This document shows positions 40,120 through 52,338 of a DNA stretch of 64,000 bases, piece after piece. The position numbers and the translations under genes are program-made. The stretch lies in contig JBAJFE010000037.1 in the NCBI GenBank assembly GCA_037903355.1, positions 434,001 to 498,000 of the forward strand, read 5' to 3'. Within the stretch, counting starts at the first letter, position 1, and each line of letters begins with the position of its first letter. The stretch is from Trichuris trichiura. Lineage: Eukaryota > Nematoda > Enoplea > Trichinellida > Trichuridae. Under the pieces are notes generated by a model that was not told the origin of the DNA, ran no database searches, and worked only from the letters and a program-made list of their open reading frames with translations.

Positions 40120-43100
40120 GCGTCCTATTCTCACTTTGGCAATGACAGACTAGACTTTTCGTAAAAGAAAGTACGACGCACTTGAGCACAAGAAATGCTA
40201 CTGTCGTTCTGGCCGAAAAATTGTCAACAACGAAAGTCAAACGACGGACGCCCCAAACAGAGTGAACCAGTAAGGACGATGAAGAGACGGCACTTGTTCA
40301 GCTTCCCCTTTTATGGGTTCATCACAGCTGGTCCAAGAAGCCGAAAGCAGCCTAGCCGGTATTGATTTCCGTTGCAAACGAAAGAAGGACGATTACATAC
40401 GTGAAGCGAAAGCCTCTGGTCGACGGCGCTGTAATGAGTCACGCAGACGACAAACTAAAGAGCGGTCGGCAAACGAACGACTGCAAGAGACAATATAACT
40501 CTTTTCCCTTAAAAAGCTCGATCAATCCGAACAAGATGTACTGGTAGGACAAATCAATGGACGACGACGACGACGAATGGCTAAGCGGTCGCTTTAAACG
40601 AATATTCACTTGCCCGTTCAAGGCTTTGATTAATAAGATCTCTGCTGGAACACGTATCAGATTAAAATATATACAATCTGTTCTCGTTAGACGAGATAGG
40701 CGCACTTCTGCAAAAGCTCGCAATTTAACAACTCGATGGAGTCTCAGGGTAGTGTGTTCAAAAAACACAGCGATAAACAACAAGCAAGAAGGAAACCATT
40801 TTTAGTCTGAGAGTGCCACCGAATACATTGCAATGAAGTGAACATTGGGTGCCACAACGGATAAGCTTTCTTATCGTGCAAAAAATGAGTTTTTCTAATA
40901 ATCTCATACTTTAAATTTTTCCATCCTCTACTTTGACATGAATGACGCACAGAGCAGATGCTGACAAAGCCACTTCACCACGCTAGCAATGCACGTTTTT
41001 CTTTGGCTTTAAAGTGAAAATCCACGCTTTGTTTCTTCGCAAGTTAAAGCTCGTTCGGCCTCCTCCTACAGCTATGTTGTTAAGGCAATTTTCTCCATGA
41101 ACAGACGTCTGCGCACCATTTATCCGAAGCTGAACAGTTTTTTTGACAAAAATTCCCAACTTCACTCTTCAATTACTGCGCAAGCGTCAACGTGTTGCAA
41201 CAGTAGGGAAGAAAAGTGATCCGATTCAACTATCTACTTACATTGTAGAAATGTAATATCGGACTAAGCGAGAAACGTCCGTTAATTTGTAAACTCTCTA
41301 CTCGAACACGCATTACAGAACTAATTGCGTATGTTAATCTCGTTAATAATTACTACCCTTTCTGCCAGTGGGAAACGAAGTTTACAATTCTTATTTACAA
41401 AGAGCAGAAAACTTGCAGTTCATTTGCGCAGATGTTTTCCGTTTGTGTACATCATTGAACTGGACAACAAATTTGAGTGATTGGCAGAATATAGAACACA
41501 AACGAAGACAGAAGGACCGGAAGCCTATCGAGCGATAAGAACCGGCATGACCTGATGAGAATTGAAAAGATTTACGCACAACATCTGCTGCCCTTAGCAA
41601 CGACGGGACGGATGGCATAGTGTCGTTAACTTCGCGCTTCCATTTAAGTCTTTCGAATCAATTTGCAGAAGACTTATACGTTAACGTCCCTACAGACGAA
41701 ATAGACAGTATTCCAGCCAACTAAAGAAACGGAAACCGCGACTGAGCGTAAATGGATAAAGTTGCTGTCTTCGTAAACGTTAGCAGAGTTCTTGCAATAT
41801 GAACTAATCTATTAGGCTTGAAAATCAAGCGACCTCAAAGTATTGAATTACTTCAAACGGAGCAGTGACCGACAACGCTTTCTCCTAACCGGACCTTCAC
41901 CCACAAACTTTCACTAACGCGTAGAAATAAACAGTGTTCACATCAACTGCTTATCTTACAAGGCTTAAGGGTAGATGGACAAAAAGACGTTGAGTCTGAA
42001 ATTGAACCATCATTCAAGACCGTATTGCTGGCAAAAGCTTCTTCCGGTGGCAAAGAAGAAAATTATGTACTTCAACGATTAGCTGGCAGTTACTAATGTG
42101 AATACGAATCGCTGAAACAACATTGCAGCAACGTTTCAGAGCTGAGATGAAGTTCAAACTAGCGCAATTTATATAATGCACCATACTTCAATTGCCAATT
42201 CGATTGAATCGGCTTAACCCCTTCTGACTTAATTGTCCACTAGCATATTTGATAAGCATAACAACGTGTATTAACCGAATGGTATAGAAGTAACCTATAG
42301 AGCAGCAAACTGACAAGATTACGCTGAGAAAGGAAAGCGGCAACCGTCATTTACAACACAAGTTGACAAAAGTGCAGAAATAACGTGATAATTGGAAATT
42401 CTGGAACGAATGAAAGCTCACAGTCACCATAAACTTTTCAACACCCACATTCAATTAAGACTAGCATCAGGAAACATATGCTGGATAAAGCTTTAGCTAT
42501 CTGCAAGCTCGATTGTCATGAAGATCAATCAAATAAAATAAACTTTAAAAAACATCAAGAAAATGGTTATCTTTCGCATTTGGTTAATTGCACCATAAGA
42601 ACAAAATCGATTCAAGATCTGCCGATATGGCTTTCTTGATCAGAGATCAAACTTGTCATCCTGTACTGTACCGGCCAAGATGCCGACGGCTCTGCTAATT
42701 TTGAATTGGCATCTGCTAGCCAAATAAACAGTTTTACCTACCGTACTAAAAAGGTTAACTTTCAGAAAACTGTTAAAACAAGTTACTTTCCTAATTATAA
42801 TTATGTTGCCATTGTTATGCCCGGAGAGGTGAAGTTTTTAAATGAAGTCAAGAGACAAGCAAATTTCTTACACCTAATTACGAATATGGCTTTGTCTTCA
42901 GCTGTCGATACAATAAACCCTCGTACCAGATTGCCCTACAATCGCCTCTAACACAGAATTGTCAACAAGTAAACTTCGCCTACATTTCCACAACTTTAAA
43001 TGCACTTAGCACGCTGCGCGTTATGATGCAGAATACTAGCGCTGGACGTCTAAAGGGGCTCATCAAAAGAATGTTTGTAGCACCAACAAAGACCATGTTT

Positions 43101-45994
43101 CTCGCACATTAAGTTAGCAGATCTCCGCTTAACTGAAAAGGTTTCAATTCAGAAAAATGTTGCCGAGTTGTAAACAGTAAGCAAACCCCACACAAATCAT
43201 ATCCGACGCGGAAGCTGACGCTGTTGTGAATCAACCTCAAGCTGCATAAGCAGGACAAAAGAATTAATTTAAATATTTAAAAAATAAATTCAGCCCTAAA
43301 TAAAATTAATGGAACCTAGGTAGTGGTAGGGTTCGATTTCAACGTTCACCCCGATGCGTACAAACTCAAATTCCGCAGTCAATGTTTGCTGTAAACAGCG
43401 AAATAAACTTTCCAAATGAACGCTTCTCAATTACAGAGAAATCAAAGTGCAAGCAAAGATACCACACTGCCGATAGCATAGGAAACCTGAAATATCGGAA
43501 GTAACGCAAATGTTTACCAACCGCTTGACAGGCGTCTATGTTTCTATTTTGCCGAAGGCAATGTTGTTTGGTCAAGTAAAGACGTTTTTGACCACCATCT
43601 TTTGCGGTCATGGAAATAAACTATGCTCACAGAGTCGGCAGGTTACACCCCGAAATAAACAATAACAAGTTTAAAGCAGCGCTAGATTGCACCCGCTACG
43701 CTCACAACTACCGCGTAGGCGTACAGTTAAAACGAAATAAGGCGTGCGACTACGCAACAGCTATTGTAAAAAAAAATCTTGTGTCTATGGGCACACATTA
43801 GTGAGTTATTTTCCGGCTAAAATCGACAATGAAGTCACGGCGTCAAAATGTTTTGGAGCCAAAACTCGAGAGGAACATATTTTGTGTTGCGGGAAAACTT
43901 TGAATTTGCGCCCTGTTTCACATGCACTTGATGAATGCTGCCAAAGACAGAGAGCTTACAGACACTGCCATTTTGCCGTCTGTTAACTGCACGAGAAGAA
44001 AATGCAGTCTCTCTTAATGGCAGTTTGAAACTTTACAATTTATTTTACGAAAACGTACCGCTTGTTCAGGAAGCGTGCCGCAGATTTGCAGCAACATGAA
44101 TGATACGTTTGCATAAAATAAATCATAAAACAACCACAACTTATAACTGTGATATAGTAAAATTGCTAGCAGGGCTTCACCTAGGGGAACGAAGAAAAAA
44201 GTTTAGAAAACAATGATTTTCAGGTTCATATTGCGTGGCTATCTGCATAGCAATTGCACGAGACTACTACGTCTGCTGCGGAAAAAGTTCTAAGTAGTGA
44301 AATGCTAATAACCTTGCAACCGTTGACAAAGCAAAGAGGAGTAAGAGCTAACGAACGCCTGGCAACCTTACTTGAAAACTTGATTATACGACACATTCTA
44401 AGAAGTTAAATAAAACCAACTTCTGCAGAAGATTAAGTTGAAGGTATTACTCATAGGTTCAAACCAACAGGGTTCGTGTGAAAAAAAGTGAAATGATTCA
44501 CTACTTACGGTTTTCTTTTTTAAATGTTCTCCGACTGTTGGCGAGACAGAGTCGACGTCCGGCATTGTCTGTTGTAGTCTTTCACTATTACGCAATGGTA
44601 TATTCGTCGACGTTAAGGTTGTCAACCACGAATCGAATTAAACCGCACAGCTTGTTGAGACGAACGGACGAAGCTTTATTCAGCGCTTCGTCTGCGGCGC
44701 TGAAAAGCAAAGATACAAAACAACCATCCGGAAAAGTAGCATTCGGACAAACGCTAAATTTCAGCATTTCCCATCCGCGCAGTTCTCTCAACTGCTGCAC
44801 AACAGCAGCGCGCTACACTTCGACAGTGCAAACTGTTCACAGCGAACGAACAGCAGGGAAAATCAATGGATAGCCGTCGCCTGAGCGACAAGGGCAATCA
44901 TGCTTAGTAGCTGCTGCACAGAGCAAAGGGTAACTAAGGTCAAATGCGCAACTTTACAGATATTGTTTAGAGAAAAAACACCTGACACTGGTTGACAAGG
45001 ACGCGGACTGGAAGCTCCATGGGAACGAGACGCTACGCAATGCGCGCGGCCAATGTCAGCGGCCCCTCAGCTAGACAAAGTGTTCCCAAGCGCATTGTAA
45101 CCCAATTTATGAAGGCAAACTGGCCGGAGCAGAATTGTTGCAGACTGGATCGCCGGCACTGGCAGCAGGCTCTGTTCAACTGCTGGCCGCCCGTCCATCG
45201 CCGTGGAATGATGGCAGGCAATTGACGTTAGCCGAAAAAAATTCGTGGCGCCAAGCTCTATTGACAAGGCCATGGCACGGCGCAAAAGTAAAAAAGGAAA
45301 CTTAAACAAATAGCTGCGCGCAAAAGTTGCACTCGCACAACGAATCAACGGAAACACACAAAATGTCAAGCAGCTTCGGCTGGCAAGAAATGGAGATAAT
45401 CCCAAAGGTACTTACGACGTTCAGCTATTCCGACTGCCGGCCTAGAGAACAAAATGTCATTGGCCGTTCGTTCGACAACGCCTCTGGCAGATGGAAAACG
45501 AACTACTGCTTTTAATCACCGATTAAACGACCAACAGCCCAGCCGACTGCCATTTGTCACTGTAGCTTCTAATTTGATCGATAAGTACAATCTGCCTACA
45601 GGAAACTCGTTTAAACCTCAAATAATGACCCATAGTTTCACCCTTTTCCATCAAGGCAAACCCTCTTTTCTTTTAATGACAGCTTTCTCTAAAACGTCAA
45701 AACGCGATCGTATTAATAGCGACAATAGCTTTTTTCATTTTTCCAATCTGGTGCGCACGCAACGTTGTTTGGCTGCTTGCGCGTTTTGCTGCAGAGCATA
45801 GAAGACTATGCAAATGATCATTTGTAGTCTATTTAGCTGTCGTGAGCGACGAGCGCCGCTGCCGATTCCATTTGCATTCAGTTTTCCTAACATCGTCGTT
45901 TAATGGTCGCGCGCGCGCATACGCATCTGCGACTATGGGCAAACCACGTTCCATTAATGACAATTGGTCTAGCGAGCTTGCTGTTAACGTGCAA
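40120..45994. other. Gene-poor region upstream of ankyrin
   Basis: It probably contains ankyrin promoter and 5' UTR exons. It is AT-rich with only short frames until about 44.5 kb. From 44.5 to 45.5 kb base composition becomes more coding-like: minus-strand frames at 44588-44800 (FSAADEALNKASSVRLNK..., ending IA-stop) and at about 45425-45520 (ending with a GTAAGT donor) could be exons of an unidentified gene, but I could not chain them. Confidence 0.3.
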
Positions 45995-48900
45995 TTATTT
46001 ACTCAAAGAGCAACGAAACCGTCTGAACGTCGAAAAACGGAGTCTGCTTCGTAATCGCATTGACTGCTTGAAGGTTTGGAAGAAACGCAACAACTCATTT
46101 AACGTCTGCTTGCCGACCAACTGTTTGAGCATACATGTTTGGCTTGATGGAATCTCGTAATTCGTTGCCTGTGCTGTCACGATCTCAGCGGAATCAACCA
46201 AGTGCTGCTCGTATCGATTTGTACCTTCTGAACGGCTGCGGTCTAAGCGAAGTATGCGTTCCGTTGGCAACTGGCCAGACTGGTCTATTATTGCCCAAAC
46301 GGATAACGTGTTGACTGTTACCAAAAGTTGACTGCTCTCATTGCAATCCAATGAATCAGATAGCATTCCCATCACGAATGCTTCTAGCCAATGACAAAAG
46401 GGTAGCTGTCAAGTGCCGACTCGATTTCCATGGCGGCTTTCCTTCCAGTAAAAATCGTACCGCTGAGCGTAAAGAGGCAACGACAAAAAGAACCAGAAGC
46501 CGAAGTGAGCAAAACACCGCATAATAGGTCAGAGTTGTAGGAAATAGAAAGAAAAATACAGTGAATGCAGCCGATCCGAGTAACAATTGCTCAACGTCAA
46601 AAGTGCACGAGTCTACCCGCTTTCGAAGTGGGTTATATTTCGTGCCCCGAAACAGTCGGCCCATAGAGACAAGACCGCGAACCTCAAGGTGGAAAAGCCT
46701 TTGAAAAAAAATACGCCTGCGATTACAATATGCTGCCTGCGATAGAATAATTCTACCTTGCCGCATAGATAGCGAAGCAGAGAAGGTGAACTGACAGCAA
46801 AGAAACCATGTCACATATAAGTGCTAGAACTACACTTAGTCCCAAAAAGCAAGAAAATCTCATTGCAAAGATGCCGTGACTAATTACCGGAGCGACAACG
46901 GACATGAAATCTAAAAGAATAGTTTCGACAAAACGAAAAACTTCGAAACATAAATGCAAACTTCTCCACAAGGCCAGGTGAGAAATGAAAAGCTTCCCAA
47001 GAGCTGTATTCAAAGGCTTGTTCAACTTAAGACCACCTGGTGCACCCATCAGCCATTCGATTAAAGATTGCAGCCATGCCACAAAATCCTGCAACTGAAC
47101 TAATTGAGGTTTCGTTTAAAAAAGGTGATCCTCATCAGTCAAAAAACATGCTTATGGATGTTTCCTTCATTTCACGCGGAATAACCTTGTGCGATTATAG
47201 CGTAAAAAGCAAAGAACACATATGCCAAAAGCTCATCCCGCAAAGACAAAAAATTTCGCCAGGTGAACTAATGTTGTTGGGACCTGCATATACTTGTAGT
47301 TACAGTAAACAGTTTGCTGTCTCACTGATTAATCATTCATCTCTCATCGGAAAGGCAAATCAAAGTAACGCTACCAAAGTGTCATGATGAAAAAAAGCTC
47401 ATTCCATTAGATATTTAAGAACAGACAATTCGTGGCGACGAGAAGTGCCAAACAAGAAACTTGTTCTTTTGAACATTTCTACTACTATATAGGTCGAGCA
47501 TCTTCCTACCCTATCAAAGGTGATTTGAAAAGTTTTTTTGACGATAAAATGACAGGCCCATTAGAATGAAAACACGCAGTCTGCCAACGAAACGACCCAA
47601 TAGGAGAAAGTCGACGACGAGAAACGACAGTGGCCTTGCTTCGCCTCGCAACCCAACCATTCCTTACCTGCGAATAAAATGAATGCATAAATAAAGCAGA
47701 CAGTCGGTGATCGATGCTCAACACGTTAATAATCTTTCGGACTAACAAATTGCGAAGTGTAAAACATTCTGACTGGTTAGGTTTGGAAACGTAGTAAAAG
47801 AATAATTTATCAAAGCCAAACTACTATGCTTTTAGTAAGTAAACTAAACATTCACTTATAATCTGTAATAGAGACTACCGTTCTAGCGACGTCAAACTTG
47901 ACCATTCCGAATGTTGCTATTGCATCAACGCATCTAGAGTAAATCTTAAAACAGCGATAGCCCTCTCTCGCTCGGTAGTAGAGGTGCTACTAGAACTAGA
48001 GGACATAAACAATTTCAAACTATTATTGGCAACCATTAATTGTTCAGAAAATTGCTCTGTCTCAGTCAAAAAGTTACCAGCCCAGGTCCTACCTACCATT
48101 TTCAGCACCGTACTTCACCGAGGAAAGTTACTCATCCACTAACGAACGCTATGTATAGAAGCAAACCACTTAACACGCTACCAAAAGTTTGCCTACTTTG
48201 TTACAGCACGCGTTTTGCAAAACTATTGAAAGTTATCAAGTAGTTCATGGCTTCTTTTCGACTGTTACTATCTTTGCATGATTTTATTACCATAAACAGC
48301 TTTTACTGCGATCTCTGAAGACGAATATTCACAGACATATTAGATATGCAAAGCCTTCAATTAGGGGACAGAGCTAAGCATGAAAACTGCAGTAAGACCG
48401 GCAAAACGTGAAAATACATTTTAAACATGAAAACGTCCAAAACGGTCGGGAAGACCCTTACAGATTTTCTCTGTGTAAAAAAGCTATTTTTGTCAAAAAG
48501 TTTCCGAGCTTTCAGAAATTCCCTTCTTCTTTCGTCATCGGATCGCTTCTAAGCATAAGCAGGATAGCACAACAAGACTCCAAGTAGTTGAAAAGTGCGG
48601 GAATTGCTCTTAATTTCCCGACGTTTTAAAATACTTGGACGAGAAAAATATTTTGACTTGAAGAAAATTAAACAGGCTTCCTACATCCTATAGAATTGGA
48701 TTTCTAACCGAAAAAAGTTCACATTAGACAGGTGAGAACAAGCTTATCAACTGCATACAACCTGATCTTATGTTTCCATCTGCAGGTTAATAATTTCCCC
48801 GCAGCCTTCAGCCAGGTGTACTCCTAGTTAAAAAGCCTTGCTATTCAGTACTAGAAATCAGTTGTGAAGTGATGTGTCTTCTTTTGGGTGAGCATAGAAT

Positions 48901-50288
48901 TTTTGGTAACTTTGGGACAAGAATTTCCCTGCTACAAAGAAAAAAAGATGGAACTAGAAGAATGAAGAGGTAAAAACACTGCGCTCATAAACCAGAAGAG
49001 TCGCCATTCACAAGGGAAAGAAAAGAAATTAGGGCTCGAACAGCTTCGAAGCCCATTAGTTTAACGTCTACTAATTTTGTTTCCCCGTCACGTGGCCGTA
49101 TGCTTGCTTTTTATACCCAATATCAATCGATAGCTAGAAGACAAAGCAAGAGGAGCACTGAGAAGACCGGAAAAGCTGAACGAATGCAGCGCTTTTAAAA
49201 AAAGGTTATTTCTAAAAATTAAATTTTTACAGTATGACCACGTCATTTCAAGCCAGTGTCTTGCAAACGTGTCGCCAAGTAAATAACCTTTAACCTAGGA
49301 CAACAACAAAAAACCGTCAAAGAACTCAACGAAAGATGAACGACAAATCAATAGTCGGTAGTCAATCATACAATCCCACCTTTACTGCACCAATTTGACT
49401 AAACCTAAACTATGCTGTCTGCTCAAAACAATGCACGAGCAAGCATTACGCGTTAATGCTTTGTTGTCAAGATTAACAAAGAGACCATTGCCGTGTACAG
49501 AGCAGAACCTACAGATGAAGCTGCTCAGAAAATGAAGACGTCAAATTCGTCAAGAACTGCTTACATGCGGTTAGAGCCTGAAGTAAAGAAACAGCAAATG
49601 AATCCTCTAACGAGTTGAACAGTGGATCAAAAACAATCGTATTCAAGTCGCCTGGAATTCGAGCCAGCAAAGTTCACTACGTTTACGACACCGAAAAAGA
49701 TAAGTTCTCTCTTGGACACCAGCGGCAAGTCTCATATCTATGTCGGAAACTACCGGCTCGGATGACAGCTTAATGCAGTATGAAGTTCACGCAGAGTGAT
49801 TATGAAATATCGAAAAAAGAAAATAACAAGTAAGAACCACTGAACTACGAAGTATAAAATAATGCTTTTCGACAAGAGGAACGAACGTTCCAAGTTAAAA
49901 TGACCAAAGTTTAACTTAAAATGCATTCTCAACCGTGAAATTTCCTACTCAATTTAGATCAACAGTCAAAAGGAATAATTAACTGTGCCGAACTTGCCTG
50001 AAAATGCTTTGTGACTTCGTCTGCCATGCTGTCCTCAAAGCGGAACAAAAAGAATGCGCTTAAACCAAGCGCCAGGTCTGGAGCCATAAATTTCCACCTG
50101 AAAACAAATAGTTCGCCTAAGTCTTCCGCTTCTCCTTACCTCAAGTGCTTCAGTTGATTCCACTTTTGGAAGAGAGCGAAAATTGTTAAGCATACAATTC
50201 CCAACTCTTCTTTCATTTGTTCAGCCAATGAATTATTCAACAAGCGCAGCTCAACTTTGAAAAAAAAGATACACATTACAAGAATCAT
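45995..50288 (-). CDS. PIGQ: PIG-Q/Gpi1, GPI N-acetylglucosaminyltransferase subunit
   Basis: Subunit of the ER membrane complex that transfers GlcNAc to phosphatidylinositol, the first step of GPI-anchor synthesis. Exons: 50140-50288, 49998-50097, 46757-47088, 46461-46698, 45995-46405 (409 aa). Core motifs match the Gpi1 family: EWLMGAPGGLKLN, CFLGLSVVLALICDM, LFRGTKYNPLRKRVDSC, FLFPTTLTYYAVF and LRLLVLFVV, with several hydrophobic membrane segments. Upstream, DLALGLSAFFLF aligns with the human DVALGL region; downstream, QLLVTVNTLSVW resembles the human LLMQINPLPYS block. The 2.9-kb intron 2 starts with GC (AG|GCAAGT). The start is uncertain: the ATG at 50288 gives a protein lacking the roughly 200 N-terminal residues of human PIGQ, and no further exon fits before SLC25A3. 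The C-terminal 100 residues are divergent. Confidence 0.85.
47089..49997 (-). other. Long intron 2 of PIG-Q
   Basis: AT-rich 2.9-kb interval between two well-supported PIG-Q exons. Frames at 47040-47387 (plus), 47506-47748 and 47917-48108 (minus) have no recognised similarity. No repeat or RNA gene was seen. Confidence 0.6.
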
Positions 50289-50507
50289 GCAAAATCGTTA
50301 ATGCTAATAGATAAGCATCAAGATAACGTTACGGTCTACACGGCATAAGGAAAGGAAAAGCCAACAAACAGTGAACAGTTTACTTGTCTACATCGTTCTC
50401 AGCAGATGTAAACAAGCATAGCCAGTTCGCGTTGCACTTGTGACCAACGTAGAGCTAATGAAGCTAATTAAATCTCTAGTCTGGCCTGCACACCCGTCAA
50501 CTTTCTA

Positions 50508-52338
50508 TCAGTGACCGCTAGGAGCTACATGCGGGATGGGTTTTCCCATAGCTTCATATTTGCGACGCAACGATTCAGGCATTTCGGGCGGAGGAGGACG
50601 AGGCATCCTAAACGTCACCTTCACAAAATCGTAGATAAACCACTGGAGAGCGGTCAAAGTGCCGATCATAATTATTCTTGGAAATAGTCCCTTCCATACG
50701 CCCTTCCAACCCAACTTGCGGAGCACCTGGCCAGCGCTGGAACCAGGATCTTGATTCAGTTTCGATACAACGGAATCGGCTGGATGAGATACCAGTGCAC
50801 AAAACACACCAGCTTAAAAGAAATGAGCAATTAAGAAGAAAAAAGTAAGAGAACGCTCACCTATGTAGCCAGCAACAAAAGTAACGCATAGCTGCTCCGG
50901 CTTACTACATTCCGAACGAGGTTTCGGTACTACGTAGCGATACAGCATTTCAAGAGTCCGCTCAAAGCAGGCGAACTTCATCATTGTATACGGTATCTGC
51001 CGCATCCACAAAGGTCCCAATCCTTTGTAAAAGCCCCAAAGACCCTCTTGACGAAATATGTTGGGAGCAACACGACGCAATTGCGGAGGGCATCCAGGCT
51101 GAGTTTGTATGCGTACCTTACTTGCCTCCATGGGAGCAAGAAGTATGTCAGCAAAGAATTCTGCGCTAGCGCTAGCGGCTAAGTAAAGGCTAGTACGCCA
51201 CACGTACGATTTCTCCTGTAAGATGAATGTGATCGAGACTGGAAGGAAAAACAAACAGACACGTACTTCACCTAATATGTTGCTGTAGAACACTTTGAAT
51301 ATCTCGTAGAAACCGAATTTTCCCAGGCCTTGCAGAGAGTAACCTATGAATGTTGGGGCCCACCCTTTACCCAACGCTCGAAATCCCTCCTCGGCAAGTG
51401 TAACCGAGAAGCCACTGAGTATTCCTTTGTACTTTGCAGGATTCACTTGTATGCGGCATTTTACCATATCCAATGGAACCACAGCCGTATGCGTCGTACC
51501 GCATGATATGATGCCGCCAAGACCACATAGGGCAAAGTACTTTGGCGAGGCGAACTCGCAGCTATATTCCTCTACAATGTGTCAACAGTTATTTGACAAT
51601 TAAAGCAAACAGAAAGAACTCAAAGCAGCATTTACCATTTGGCGAATTAACCATAAACCAGTAGAAAGGAGAAAAATAACGAACATATGCATTGAGGAAA
51701 ATCCAACTCCCGACAAGTATTATCGCTATCCATGCGACGCAAACAGGAGACGCGTGCAACAATGCCAAAAGGTGATGAGAACGGACCATGCGAACTATTC
51801 ATAGAAACAGAGCTAGCGCAAATGGCTTTCTTTCGATCAAGAATTTGACGATCAACGATTAATGCTAATTATTTCACGGTCACGTGTGACTGAAACCCAA
51901 AATTGAAACAAACCTAGAGTAGTCAAGACCTTAAAGAACTCAGGTTCAACCCGACCGTAACCATATTACGGAGGACATTCAGTCCAACAAGCCTTAACTT
52001 ACAACACTTTAACCAATCGAACGATTACATCTATGGAAACGTATGAAAAAATTGGCATGCTCTCTTGCAAAACGCAAAAAAAACAGGACTCAGATAAGGC
52101 TAAACATAATCAGTTAAATCATGCAGACGCGCCAAATAACTGCCATAAACTTGACAAAATAAAATTATTTAACATTTTTATGACCACAAAAACAAAGACA
52201 ATTTAGTATTAGTAGCCTACCTTTGTCAGGAATCGGGGAAACAGTTTTTGGCTGCTCGCAACGGGCAATCGTCACGCCTGGAAACGTAAGAAGCCTCTTT
52301 GACCGCGAAGCATCCCAAAATTGATCAAAAATTCCCAT
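50508..52338 (-). CDS. SLC25A3: Mitochondrial phosphate carrier (SLC25A3 family)
   Basis: Imports phosphate with a proton across the inner mitochondrial membrane for ATP synthesis. Exons: 52221-52338, 51267-51571, 50861-51215, 50508-50812, giving 360 aa (human about 362). The match to animal phosphate carriers is near-continuous: FALCGLGGIISCGTTHTAVV, PLDMVKCRIQV (first carrier motif), GKGWAPTFIGYSLQGL, RTSLYLAASASAEFFADI, PMEASKVRIQTQPG (second), LWMRQIPYTMMKFACFERT, KPRSECSKPEQL, SHPADSVVSKLN (third) and RIIMIGTLTALQWFIYD. The first exon encodes a presequence-like N-terminus (MGIFDQFWDASRSKRLLTF); its phase-1 donor fits exon 2. An AG acceptor lies 8 bases before this ATG. An alternative first exon is listed separately. 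PIG-Q follows 219 bp downstream on the same strand. Confidence 0.93.
51636..51789 (-). CDS. SLC25A3: Possible alternative first exon of the phosphate carrier
   Basis: ATG at 51789 opens 51 codons that reach a GTAAATG donor in phase 1, matching the acceptor of exon 2 at 51571. The encoded N-terminus is hydrophobic after MVRSHHLLALLHASPV, like a membrane segment rather than a classical presequence. It could be a chance open frame in the first intron. Confidence 0.35.

Noticed and set aside
43320..43360. GGTTCGATTTC as a tRNA T-arm
   Set aside because: The flanking bases do not form a five-pair T stem, and no acceptor or anticodon arm could be drawn.
46356..46460. PIG-Q reading straight on to the stop at 46356
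   Set aside because: The added residues do not resemble the family. Removing a 55-bp GT-AG intron joins to a frame that aligns with the human C-terminal block.
47040..47387. 115-codon plus-strand frame overlapping PIG-Q
   Set aside because: It overlaps a well-supported minus-strand exon and its 3' splice site; no known similarity.
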